From an uncultured Clostridia bacterium (lineage in GTDB: Bacteria; Bacillota; DTU014): a DNA stretch of 50,783 nt. Under the pieces are notes generated by a model. That model worked only from the letters and a program-made list of their open reading frames with translations, did no database searches and had not been told where the DNA came from. Positions 16,175-23,867 of the stretch are shown here, one piece after another. The stretch's first letter is position 1. Every line of letters starts with the position of its first letter. The stretch is from positions 1,724 through 52,506 of the forward strand of contig FIZI01000011.1 in assembly GCA_900016865.1 (NCBI GenBank), in the 5' to 3' direction. Both the position numbers and the translations under genes were made by a program.

Positions 16175-17170
16175 TCAAATCTGACTGGCGACAGCAAGCG
16201 CCAGGCGAGTCAAGTATTCGGACACACTCTCAGGCATGGGCAGCTGTTTGAGCTGGTTGATAGCTCGATCTGCATACACTCGTGCCTCACTACGTGACTC
16301 CTCCATCACCCCTGTTTCCATCATGACATTCCGTATCAGGAGCGAAACGCTTGACCTGTCACTTGTGCGTGAGTCATCTATTTGTTTCACAATGTCAAGC
16401 ACAGCGCGTCCGTCCTCGCCTCGCTGCATCAATCGTATTATAGGCAGTGTGGGAAGACCTCTCTTGAGATCGAGCATGGTAGGCTTTCCGATTTTCTCCT
16501 CTTCACCCAAGACGTCAAGCAGGTCATCTACAATCTGAAACGCATACCCCAAGTTCAGGCCGTACTCCCGCAAGGCCGTGACTTGCTCAGACGAACCTCC
16601 GGCTAGGTGCGCGCCGACCTCACAACAAGCAGCCAACAGTGATGCTGTCTTCTTGCCAATGTGAGAAAGGTAGACACTCTCGTCCGGTTCATCCGGCCAC
16701 GAGTAGAGCGCCTGCTCGATTTCGCCTTCACACATCGCCCGGACAGCATTCGCCAGGGCTCCAAGCGCAAACAGCTGTTGTCGCAAAGCAAGCAGGCCGA
16801 AGGCGGATGCGAACAAATAGTCGCCCGCAAGAACCGCCACCAGGTTGCCCCATCGCCTGCCTACAGTAGGCTGGCCCCTCCGGAGTCCAGATCCGTCAAT
16901 AACGTCATCGTGCAGCAGAGATGCGAGGTGGATCAGCTCAACCGCACTCGCCACATCGACCAGGACTTGAGTATTTACGGGCCCAAGAGTGGCCGACAGA
17001 ACCACCAGCGTGGGGCGAATTCCCTTTCCCTTGTGGCGCAAAAGGTAGTGATTGATCTCGTCGACAAACGTTGATCGAGACTCGAGGATCTCCTTCAACC
17101 GAACGTCGACCAGGTCCATTATAGGGTATTCCTCTCTTATGCTATCAAGAAGCCCTCTTAACTCACCCAA
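16175..17170 (-). CDS. Long-chain polyprenyl diphosphate synthase (HepT/IspB type)
   Basis: Trans-isoprenyl diphosphate synthase that adds isopentenyl diphosphate units head-to-tail, supplying the menaquinone side chain and, here, probably the C35 substrate of YtpB. Both aspartate-rich motifs are present: first DDVID (residues 88-92, after LASLLH) with the following GSGLRRGQPT, and second DDLLD (about 212-216, after AFQIV). GKGIRP (about 48-53) binds the diphosphate. Chain length is inferred from neighbourhood, not from residues. The frame opens at a TTG (17170). An ATG at 17119, preceded by AGAGAGG, is an equally possible start. No small HepS subunit is adjacent. Confidence 0.9.
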   Translation of the reverse strand: MGELRGLLDSIREEYPIMDLVDVRLKEILESRSTFVDEINHYLLRHKGKGIRPTLVVLSATLGPVNTQVLVDVASAVELIHLASLLHDDVIDGSGLRRGQPTVGRRWGNLVAVLAGDYLFASAFGLLALRQQLFALGALANAVRAMCEGEIEQALYSWPDEPDESVYLSHIGKKTASLLAACCEVGAHLAGGSSEQVTALREYGLNLGYAFQIVDDLLDVLGEEEKIGKPTMLDLKRGLPTLPIIRLMQRGEDGRAVLDIVKQIDDSRTSDRSSVSLLIRNVMMETGVMEESRSEARVYADRAINQLKQLPMPESVSEYLTRLALAVASQI

Positions 17171-17406
17171 TACTGCCCTACCTCACCACTACTAGTCTCC
17201 CAAGAGATTGTCCAGCCAATTCTCGCTATTATGCTTATCTTTTCCTACCTGGATGATTTCGAAACAGGCTAAGCAAGCAGGACGACAACAACGAACGTAG
17301 GCTTGCTTCTCTCCCCACCACCTCTACTAACATACGCTATATAGGACTGGGTTGCGGACAACCGGGTTGACCCCTATCCAGATCTGAGGCATAAGGAGGG
17401 AGCAAC

Positions 17407-18096
17407 GTGCACATGGAGAGAACGGCTGCCGCCGCGTTAGTGCCTCTAGGGCAGCATAAGTTGCCGCCTCTTCCCTACCCATACAACGCTCTAGAGCCTG
17501 TGATTAGTCGCACGGCTCTGAGGATCCACCACGACAAACACCACCAAAGCTATGTAGACGGCCTAAATGAGGCGGAGATACAGCTTGCTAGATCAAGGGC
17601 AGAAAACAACTACTCGTTAATCAAGCACTGGGAGCGCGAGCTCGCATTCAACGGTTCCGGCCACATACTGCACAGCATCTTCTGGACAGTGATGGCCCCA
17701 CCTCGGAACACTCGCGTAGGGCCTGAAACCCTCAGGCACATCATAGCCTACTTCGGCAGTATGTCAGCCTTTCAGAGGCAGTTCTCAGAAGCTGCAATCC
17801 AAGTGGAAGCTTCGGGCTGGGCTATTCTAGTCTGGCAACCGGCATGGAGCCGTCTTGAGATCCTCACTGCAGAGAAACACCAAGACCTCACTCAATGGGG
17901 CGGCATTCCAGTGCTGGTGCTGGATGTGTGGGAACACGCGTACTATTTGGACTATCAAAACCGCAGGAGCGACTATGTGCATGCGTGGTGGCAATTGACC
18001 AACTGGCCGGAAGTCGAAAGACGTCTGCGCCTGGCCATGCGAGCGCAGATGCCGATCAGTCTTGAACAGGCGATCGCTTCGTGGCCGTACTGCTGA
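17407..18096 (+). CDS. Superoxide dismutase, Mn/Fe family
   Basis: Dismutates superoxide to oxygen and hydrogen peroxide. All four metal ligands are visible: His41 (in ALRIHHDKHH), His89 (in GHILHSIFW), Asp173 and His177 (in VLDVWEHAYY). The metal, Mn or Fe, cannot be settled by eye. A 15-residue N-terminal extension before the usual KLPPLPYPYNALEP start has no signal peptide. The GTG start has GGAGG at 17395-17399 with 7-nt spacing. In B. subtilis, SodA contributes to spore coat cross-linking, so a position between a terpene pathway and a SASP gene fits a spore role (inference). The upstream gap holds CATACGCTA at 17331-17339, which matches sigma-K/E -10 patterns, but I see no matching -35. 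Confidence 0.95.
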   Translation: MHMERTAAAALVPLGQHKLPPLPYPYNALEPVISRTALRIHHDKHHQSYVDGLNEAEIQLARSRAENNYSLIKHWERELAFNGSGHILHSIFWTVMAPPRNTRVGPETLRHIIAYFGSMSAFQRQFSEAAIQVEASGWAILVWQPAWSRLEILTAEKHQDLTQWGGIPVLVLDVWEHAYYLDYQNRRSDYVHAWWQLTNWPEVERRLRLAMRAQMPISLEQAIASWPYC

Positions 18097-18318
18097 TCCG
18101 GCTATCATGGACGTGTTAGCTTCGACGGCCTCGACTGTGTTCACGATATGCGCGAAAAAAACCGACAAGTCATATCCAGACTCGAAGCAAATCACCATCA
18201 CAGGACTCATGTTACCAACAGTCCAGCTGTTGACGAGCTGCCCATGAGTTGACTAGCATCGCGCTTTCGTTCGTGGGAACATTAACAGCGGAACAACCAC
18301 GACACAGGAGGTGCACCT

Positions 18319-18645
18319 TTGGTGGCACGCAACAACCAGAATCAGATTCAGGTGCCGCAAGCTAAAGAGGCGCTCAATAGAATGAAATATGAGGTGGCAA
18401 ACTCACTAGGCATCAAACTAAATGAGGGTTACAACGGTCACCTGAGTACGTATGAGACGGGCAAGATCGGCGGAAACATGGTCAAGCGGATGATCCAGGC
18501 TGCAGAACAGAGCTTGATCAACCAGACAGTGAGCTCTGTTCGCACCGGCTTCCAGCAGGGGCTTGCAGAAAGCCAGCCTGTAGTTCCTCAGGCCCAGCAG
18601 TTCGGACAGCAGAATCAGACACCACCGGTACCACCAAGTCAGTAG
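18319..18645 (+). CDS. Alpha/beta-type small acid-soluble spore protein with a Gln/Pro-rich tail
   Basis: Binds and protects DNA in the dormant spore, then is degraded on germination by the GPR protease. Residues about 12-75 match the family: ALNRMKYEVANSLGIKL (the YE/VA bond is the expected GPR cleavage position) and GYNGHLSTYETGKIGGNMVKRMI. Family members are usually about 60-75 residues. This one is 108, with an added tail rich in Gln and Pro (from about residue 85: ESQPVVPQAQQFGQQNQTPP). AGGAGG at 18306-18311 serves either the TTG at 18319 or the GTG at 18322. It is monocistronic, followed by a strong terminator. Confidence 0.95.
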   Translation: MVARNNQNQIQVPQAKEALNRMKYEVANSLGIKLNEGYNGHLSTYETGKIGGNMVKRMIQAAEQSLINQTVSSVRTGFQQGLAESQPVVPQAQQFGQQNQTPPVPPSQ

Positions 18646-18698
18646 GCGGCTCTCGATCACTGGAGACGAGGAAGGCACTAGGCTAGACGGGACTGTAG

Positions 18699-18740
18699 GA
18701 GCAAGGACTCGGCAAGATCCGAGTCCTTGCTCTATTTTTA
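18699..18740 (+). terminator. Rho-independent terminator after the SASP gene
   Basis: A perfect 14-bp stem, GAGCAAGGACTCGG (18699-18712) and its complement (18719-18732), with a 6-nt loop CAAGAT, is followed by TATTTTTA. Confidence 0.9.
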
Positions 18741-18902
18741 GCGACAGCTATGCGACTTATCCCCTGTAATGCGATAATCACCCGGTTTGGCCATTGATAT
18801 TGGTATGTCCAGCAGATATCATGAAACCAAAGAACCAATTTATCCCTTGGACATCCATAACATGCAACTTAACGTTCACAGTCTGGCGAAGAGGTGCATG
18901 GA

Positions 18903-19412
18903 ATGAGACTAGGATACGGCAAGTCACTGCACGGCAAACGCCCTACGTGCTGCCTACGATTAGCGTGGATTGTCATGGCGATGGTTGCCTTGGCCTTTCT
19001 CACCGACCTCACACTGGCGCACTCGAGTCAAATCCAGGTGTTAGTCAATGGCGAACCGCTCGGTGAGGGCTACTTCGCAGTTGTGGTTGACGACGTGATC
19101 ATGATCCCGGCAGAGGCGGTAATCAACGCACTTGGCGGAAAGATGCGTTACGATTCAAGCACCAACACTGTAGATATTACACTTGCTACAGTCTGCTCAA
19201 GCTCCAGCTACGCGTCGGACGGACACACATCAGGTACAGACACGGACGGAGAGATCTCTCCAGAAGATGTGACAGTGTTCATTGCTAAGAGCGGATCGAA
19301 GTATCATTGCGAGGGATGTAGATACCTATCGACAGGCGGAGACGCCATCGCTCTGAGTGACGCGAAGCGCCGCGGGTACGGGCCATGCAAAGTATGCAAT
19401 CCACCACAGTGA
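18903..19412 (+). CDS. Secreted protein: copper-amine-oxidase-N-like domain plus Cys-rich Ada-like C-terminus
   Basis: 169 residues, function unknown. There is an N-terminal membrane segment/signal peptide (LAWIVMAMVALAFLTDLTLA), then a domain like the copper amine oxidase N-terminal-like domain common in Bacillota surface proteins (IQVLVNGEPL, VDDVIMIPAEAVINALGG, YDSSTNTVDIT). After a Ser/Thr/Asp-rich linker comes a compact module, YHCEGCRYLS...AIALSDAKRRGYGPCKVCNP. Its spaced cysteines (C-x2-C then PC-x2-C-x-P) resemble the metal-binding element of Ada and of nuclease-associated YHxxxC...GYxPC modules. The ATG at 18903 is supported by AAGAGG (18889-18894). A GTG three codons earlier lacks spacing. 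The YheC/YheD-like gene follows 30 nt later on the same strand, suggesting an operon and a possible spore-surface role (inference). Confidence 0.75.
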   Translation: MRLGYGKSLHGKRPTCCLRLAWIVMAMVALAFLTDLTLAHSSQIQVLVNGEPLGEGYFAVVVDDVIMIPAEAVINALGGKMRYDSSTNTVDITLATVCSSSSYASDGHTSGTDTDGEISPEDVTVFIAKSGSKYHCEGCRYLSTGGDAIALSDAKRRGYGPCKVCNPPQ

Positions 19413-19442
19413 AATCCTGACGATCTATAGGGAGGAACGGCA

Positions 19443-20534
19443 TTGAGCAGACCTGTGCTGGGCGTGCTCTTTAGCAGCAGAGACTGGCGGGGATTCTTGA
19501 GCGGAACAGGCAAAGAACGGCTTGACCTCTACCTGAAGGCCGCACAAAACCGCGGTCTGAGAATCTGTTTTTTCCGAGTTGAGGATATAGACTTGAAGTC
19601 AATGAAGGTGCGTGCTACGGTCAGAACAAAAAACGACCGCTGGCTCAAGGTCAACATGCGGCTTCCTCAAGTCATCCACAACCGAGCAGTCCACCGCGTT
19701 GGTACAGCAGAGGGTGTTCTAAAGACACTGGAAAGTCGCGGAATAATCATCTTTAACAGCTGGAACAACTACGGGAAGCTGCGTATCCATCGGTACATCT
19801 ACTCAAACCCTGTCCTTAGGCGTTATCTACCCGAAACGTGCAGATTCACCCAATCAAACCTTAAGCGATTCCTTGAGTACAACTCGTTCTTCGTGAAGCC
19901 CGACCGAGGGTCGGTTGGACGCGGTGTAATCAAGGTCAGCAGACTTTTCGCAAACAGGTGGATCGTGACTCGTCAGGTGAAAGATCGGACATCCACCGAT
20001 CTGGTGCGAACGGACAGCCTATACAGGCTTCTCAATAAATACACGGGCCGCAGAAGGCACCTGTTGCAAGAGGCCATAAAGCTACTCACTTACAAAGGAT
20101 CACCCATAGACATACGTGTTGCCGCTCAGAGGGACGGCTCCGGCAAGTGGCAGATAACAGGTATGGCGGCCAAAGCAGCTCGCAAGGGCGGTTATCTCAC
20201 GAATGTATTCCAGGGTGGAACAGTAATAAGACTCGATGAGTTGTTCACAGAACCAATGCACAGGGCAGTGACAAGAGCGCTATCAAACGCAGCACTGGAG
20301 ATCGCCGAGCACCTAAGTCGCAGATTGCCCCACCTGGCTGATGTGGGGTTTGACTTTGGCATCTCACGAGACGGCAAGGTATACTTCATCGAGATGAACT
20401 TCAGAGATCAGAGATACAGCTTGATGCTCGCACAAATGCCTGACGCTTACTATAGGGCATACGACAATCCCGTTGCATATGGACAGTATCTCCTAACAAC
20501 CATGAAAGGGCGCTCAAGCCGACGCAGCCGGTGA
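19443..20534 (+). CDS. YheC/YheD-family endospore coat-associated protein (ATP-grasp fold)
   Basis: Member of the YheCD family of ATP-grasp-like proteins associated with the spore coat; the chemical reaction is unknown. The 363 residues show the family N-terminus (VLGVLFSSRDWRGFLSGTGKERLDLYLKAA), then YIYSNPVLRRYLPET, the nucleotide-binding FFVKPDRGSVGRGVIKV, LLQEAIKLLTYKGSPIDIRV, and a C-terminal ADVGFDFGISRDGKVYFIEMNFRDQRYS that supplies the Mg-binding Glu/Asn of ATP-grasp enzymes. The TTG start (19443) has GGAGG at 19431-19435 with 7-nt spacing. It ends just before a large palindrome and a bidirectional terminator. Confidence 0.9.
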   Translation: MSRPVLGVLFSSRDWRGFLSGTGKERLDLYLKAAQNRGLRICFFRVEDIDLKSMKVRATVRTKNDRWLKVNMRLPQVIHNRAVHRVGTAEGVLKTLESRGIIIFNSWNNYGKLRIHRYIYSNPVLRRYLPETCRFTQSNLKRFLEYNSFFVKPDRGSVGRGVIKVSRLFANRWIVTRQVKDRTSTDLVRTDSLYRLLNKYTGRRRHLLQEAIKLLTYKGSPIDIRVAAQRDGSGKWQITGMAAKAARKGGYLTNVFQGGTVIRLDELFTEPMHRAVTRALSNAALEIAEHLSRRLPHLADVGFDFGISRDGKVYFIEMNFRDQRYSLMLAQMPDAYYRAYDNPVAYGQYLLTTMKGRSSRRSR

Positions 20535-20546
20535 AGATGTGCTCGT

Positions 20547-20584
20547 GGTGTCACTCCTACTACTTAAGTAGTAGGAGTGACACC
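20547..20584. repeat. Perfect 38-bp palindrome with no loop
   Basis: The half-site GGTGTCACTCCTACTACTT (20547-20565) is followed directly by its exact reverse complement (20566-20584), centred on TTAA. It begins 13 nt after the YheC/YheD stop codon. There is no T-run, so it is not a classical terminator by itself. A real terminator lies 60 nt further on. It could be an mRNA 3' stabiliser or a protein-binding site. Confidence 0.85.
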
Positions 20585-20643
20585 GTGCCCCGTTGGCGAC
20601 ATGCACACGCAGCAGCGGATCCACCAAGCGGCAGAAAGAAAAT

Positions 20644-20669
20644 AACCCAGCCTACGCTGGGTTTTGTTT
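20644..20669. terminator. Bidirectional terminator between the yheC-like gene and tRNA-His
   Basis: AACCCAGC (20644-20651), loop CTAC, GCTGGGTT (20656-20663). On the plus strand it is followed by TTGTTT, closing the YheC/YheD gene. On the minus strand it is followed by ATTTTCTTT, closing tRNA-His. Confidence 0.85.
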
Positions 20670-20746
20670 GGGGTGGATGACGGGACTCGAACCCGCGACT
20701 CCCAGAGCCACAATCTGGTACTCTAACCAGCTGAGCTACATCCACC
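20669..20746 (-). tRNA. tRNA-His (GTG anticodon)
   Basis: Minus-strand cloverleaf with the extra 5' G typical of tRNA-His, D arm GCTC...GAGT, anticodon stem CCAGA/TCTGG around loop TTGTGGC (anticodon GTG), T arm CGGGTTCGAACCC, and an encoded CCA (20669-20671). Confidence 0.95.
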
Positions 20747-20807
20747 ATGCAATATGACCTGCAGCAGCACTACGTGAGCTGAAAGATAAGCTGCCGCCAG
20801 CGCTAAT

Positions 20808-20836
20808 ATCTTAACATACACTCTCGCGTTTGGCAA
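20808..20836 (-). promoter_or_regulatory. Promoter of tRNA-His
   Basis: On the minus strand TTGCCA (20831-20836) and TAAGAT (20808-20813) are separated by 17 nt. The tRNA 5' end is about 60 nt downstream. Confidence 0.65.
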
Positions 20837-21190
20837 GACCACTAGGTTGATGAGTCATTTGCGTTGCCACTGTTATTCGAGCAGTGATTGAGAGATTCAC
20901 CAGTATTGACGCTACTCCCATATACTGGATGCACCTACACTAATACTACACCAAACTCATATGCGGTATCTAGCATAAGATGCGGTTTTTTCTCATCATT
21001 TGCATTTGACCATATACGCAAACGAGACCTGATGTATGTTGAACTCACGAGTTCCCACGACCACACAACTTCCTGTATCCGCCCTGTCGCTCACTTTCCG
21101 TTTGTCCGCCGCGTACGATATAGCAACCACAGCACTCGGCTCGAGGGAGTTCTTGGGCCATCTACGCAGCTTGCGGAGGCGAAGAGCGCT
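20837..21190. other. Intergenic region between the tRNA-His promoter and the metallophosphoesterase gene
   Basis: About 350 nt. It holds repeat copy B (20967-21012). The downstream reading frame is open back to 20888, but that part has no ribosome site or conserved motif and is treated as non-coding. Confidence 0.6.
20967..21012. repeat. Copy B of the tRNA-upstream repeat
   Basis: Aligns with copy A at 186-231 (about 79% identity by eye over 43 nt, shared CATTTGCA end and AAGATG start). It lies about 130 nt upstream of the tRNA-His -35 box, in the same orientation relative to the tRNA as copy A. Confidence 0.45.
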
Positions 21191-22114
21191 ATGTTGGCTT
21201 TCAGGCGACTTGACCAGGTACTCGAGTCTTCAATGGAGATCCCGTTTACCAACAAGTCCAAGATAGTCTTCATGAGCGACTGCCACCGCGGCGATGGTAG
21301 CGCGGCTGATGACTTCGCTCCCAACAAGCAGCTGTACATGCACGCTCTCCGTCAATACTACACCGCAGGGTACACTTACATCGAAATCGGTGATGGAGAC
21401 GAGCTATGGGAGAACAGCAGGTTTGACAAGATCGTCTCTACACACAAAGATGTATTTCAACTCCTTAGACGGTTTCACCGCTCTGGCCGCCTCTACATGA
21501 TTTATGGAAATCACGACATAGTAAAGAGGCAGAAGCCAGTTCGAATGCGCCACCTATACTACGCCTACGACAGGACCAAGCGCAGCAAAGTTCCCCTACT
21601 CGAAGGACTGCTGGCACATGAAGGGCTCATCCTCAAGCACATCCCTACTGGAACGCGCCTGTTCGTGACCCATGGTCATCAAGCCGACTTTTTCAACGAT
21701 CAACTGTGGGTGGCCTCTTGCATACTGGTCCGGTATGTCTGGCGCTTCTTGGAGGTACTCGGGATTCAGGACCCTGTCAGCCCGGCAAAGAACCACAACA
21801 AACGAAATAGGATCGAGCGTGTGCTCGTTCGGTGGGCGAAGGCGAATAACCAAATACTAATTGCAGGCCACACCCATAGACCGACCTTCCCACAGGTGGG
21901 CGACGCTCCATATCTGAACGATGGCAGTTGCGTTCACAGAGGCTGCATCACTGCAATAGAGATCAAGCACGGCATGATTGCGCTCGTCAGATGGTGCGAA
22001 AAACCGACGCAATCAGGATCTCCCCTTTACTTGAGAGAAGTGATCGGCGGGCCGAGGCCACTGCTAAACGTCGTGACCGACAAAACAAAACCCCTGCATC
22101 TAGCAGGGGTTTAA
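21191..22114 (+). CDS. Calcineurin-like metallophosphoesterase
   Basis: 307-residue phosphoesterase of the two-metal calcineurin superfamily. All core motifs are present: SDCHRGDG (about 30), GDGDELWEN, YGNHDIV (about 105), VTHGHQADF and AGHTHRPTF. The layout is closest to LpxH/UDP-2,3-diacylglucosamine pyrophosphatase-like enzymes. However, a spore-forming monoderm has no expected lipid A, so the substrate is unknown. The ATG at 21191 with GGAGG at 21175-21179 is preferred over the longer frame, whose extra 101 codons look non-coding. The last codons (KPLHLAGV) also form the terminator stem of the convergent tRNA operon. Confidence 0.88.
   Translation: MLAFRRLDQVLESSMEIPFTNKSKIVFMSDCHRGDGSAADDFAPNKQLYMHALRQYYTAGYTYIEIGDGDELWENSRFDKIVSTHKDVFQLLRRFHRSGRLYMIYGNHDIVKRQKPVRMRHLYYAYDRTKRSKVPLLEGLLAHEGLILKHIPTGTRLFVTHGHQADFFNDQLWVASCILVRYVWRFLEVLGIQDPVSPAKNHNKRNRIERVLVRWAKANNQILIAGHTHRPTFPQVGDAPYLNDGSCVHRGCITAIEIKHGMIALVRWCEKPTQSGSPLYLREVIGGPRPLLNVVTDKTKPLHLAGV
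22088..22112 (-). terminator. Terminator of the tRNA operon, inside the metallophosphoesterase 3' end
   Basis: CCCCTGC (22091-22097), loop ATCTA, GCAGGGG (22103-22109), with AAA/TTT extending the stem. On the minus strand it is followed by TTTTGTTTT, so it terminates the Pro-Gly-Arg tRNA transcript. It lies within the last codons of the plus-strand gene. Confidence 0.85.
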
Positions 22115-22115
22115 G

Positions 22116-22192
<77 letters not shown>

Positions 22193-22202
22193 ATATGTGA
22201 TC

Positions 22203-22279
22203 TGGAGCGGGAAACGGGACTCGAACCCGCGACCCTCAGCTTGGAAGGCTGATGCTCTAGCCAACTGAGCTATTCCCGC
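22203..22279 (-). tRNA. tRNA-Gly (TCC anticodon)
   Basis: Minus strand: acceptor GCGGGAA, D arm GCTC...GAGC, anticodon stem with loop CTTCCAA (anticodon TCC), T arm CGGGTTCGAGTCCCG, encoded CCA at 22203-22205. Confidence 0.95.
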
Positions 22280-22300
22280 TCACCAATCTCAAATGTGTGC

Positions 22301-22377
<77 letters not shown>

Positions 22378-22390
22378 ACAAGCAAGTTAC

Positions 22391-22419
22391 AGTATATCGA
22401 AAACTTCGGCTTACGTCAA
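22391..22419 (-). promoter_or_regulatory. Promoter of the Pro-Gly-Arg tRNA operon
   Basis: On the minus strand TTGACG (22414-22419) and TATACT (22391-22396) are separated by exactly 17 nt. The predicted start is a few bases upstream of tRNA-Pro. Confidence 0.8.
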
Positions 22420-22504
22420 TGGATGGTCTGCACTTCAGCTCCATGAATTACGTTCACGGCTAAAGACCCCTACAAAATGCCAGCACGTCAAAGACGCTCG
22501 CAGC

Positions 22505-23098
22505 CTAGAGACGCTCTTGCAATATCTCCCGCATCTTCTGGAGTGCGACAGCGCGATGGCTTATGCGGTTCTTGATGTCACTTCCGAGCTCCGCAAAGGT
22601 TTTTCCGTATTCACGGAGCATGAATATCGGATCGTATCCAAAGCCGCCTGATCCTCTGCACTCAAATGCTATCACGCCTTCACAGGTGCCCTCAGTAACA
22701 AACACCTCGCCTTCCGAATCAACGAAGGCCATTGCGCACCGGAACCTCGCTGTCCTCTCTTCTAGCGGCAAATCTATCATGGCTGCTAAGAGCTTGTCTA
22801 TTTTCTCTTCGTCTGTTGCTGAGTTACCGCCGTACCTGGCAGAATGGACACCGGGCGCGCCATTGAGCGCATCAACCTCAAGACCCGAATCATCGGCTAT
22901 TGCAGGCAGTTTCGTCCACTCAAACGCCGCCATCGCTTTCCTTATGGCGTTTTCCTCAAACGTCTCGCCGTCCTCTACGATGTCAGGCATCTTCGGGAAA
23001 TCATGAAGTGAGTAGAGCTTGACGTCATGATCGACAAGCAACTCAGCGATTTCTATCAGTTTTCCACGGTTCTTGGTAGCCACGACGAGCTTCTTCAT
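22505..23098 (-). CDS. rdgB: XTP/dITP pyrophosphatase (RdgB/HAM1 family)
   Basis: House-cleaning enzyme that hydrolyses dITP, XTP and ITP to monophosphates, keeping them out of DNA and RNA. The 197 residues carry the family signature: [13 protein letters not shown] at the N-terminus, [41 protein letters not shown] and [11 protein letters not shown]. The ATG overlaps the rph stop by 4 nt (ATGA), so translation is coupled. The rph-rdgB pair is a common Bacillota arrangement. Confidence 0.97.
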   Translation of the reverse strand: MKKLVVATKNRGKLIEIAELLVDHDVKLYSLHDFPKMPDIVEDGETFEENAIRKAMAAFEWTKLPAIADDSGLEVDALNGAPGVHSARYGGNSATDEEKIDKLLAAMIDLPLEERTARFRCAMAFVDSEGEVFVTEGTCEGVIAFECRGSGGFGYDPIFMLREYGKTFAELGSDIKNRISHRAVALQKMREILQERL

Positions 23099-23850
23099 TT
23101 GACGGACCCTCTTCCTATGTACTGGCCGACTTCTCCAAGAAGTTCCTTCTGTATCTTGATCAGGTCCAAAATCCCCTTCTCTGCGAGGGCAAAAAGCTCC
23201 ATCATTTCAGCTTGAGTAAACGGATGCCCCTCTGCCGTTCCCTGGATCTCGATTACTTCGCGTCTTCCAGTCATCACTACATTCATGTCGACCTGAGCAA
23301 TTGAGTCCTCCTCGTAACTCAGGTCCAGCCACTTGTGTCCCTCAACAATGCCGACGCTTGTTGCAGCGAGCCAGTCTCTAACCACGGGTGTCTCTCCGGG
23401 CGAATCAAGAAGCCTGCAGTAGTTGAGAGCGTCAACCATTGCCACAAAGCCGCCTGTTATGGCTGCCGTCCTAGTTCCGCCGTCTGCCTGGATGACGTCG
23501 CAGTCGACAGTGATCGTCCGCTCACCTATGCGGTCGAGGTTCACAACTCCCCTCAACGCTCTCCCTATTAGCCTCTGGATCTCCATAGTCCTTCCGCTCT
23601 GCCTACCTCTGGCCGCCTCCCTCTGATTGCGTTCCTGAGTACTTCTTGGCAACATGCCGTACTCGGCGGTCACCCACCCTTGTCCTGTTCCTTTGAGAAA
23701 CGGAGGCACCTTGTCCTCTATTGTGGCAGTGCAGATCACATGGGTATCGCCCACTCGTATGAACACCGAGCCTTCGGCATACTTATTGTACCCTCTAGAT
23801 ATCTCTATCGGCCGTAACTCGTCATCCGCTCTTCCGCCAACCCTGGCCAT
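23095..23850 (-). CDS. rph: Ribonuclease PH
   Basis: Phosphorolytic 3'-5' exoribonuclease that trims tRNA 3' ends. The sequence shows [58 protein letters not shown] (phosphate-binding Arg region) and [17 protein letters not shown], all typical of the family. The open frame begins with a TTG abutting GGAGG (23860-23864). The ATG at 23850 has 9-nt spacing and is the likely start, giving 251 residues. It lies in the amidase-fumarase-rph-rdgB operon. Confidence 0.97.
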   Translation of the reverse strand: MARVGGRADDELRPIEISRGYNKYAEGSVFIRVGDTHVICTATIEDKVPPFLKGTGQGWVTAEYGMLPRSTQERNQREAARGRQSGRTMEIQRLIGRALRGVVNLDRIGERTITVDCDVIQADGGTRTAAITGGFVAMVDALNYCRLLDSPGETPVVRDWLAATSVGIVEGHKWLDLSYEEDSIAQVDMNVVMTGRREVIEIQGTAEGHPFTQAEMMELFALAEKGILDLIKIQKELLGEVGQYIGRGSVK

Positions 23851-23867
23851 ATACTGCAACCTCCAAA

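Noticed and set aside
17311-17345. Sporulation sigma-K/E promoter upstream of superoxide dismutase
   Set aside because: CATACGCTA matches the -10 pattern, but no -35 element is at the required distance.
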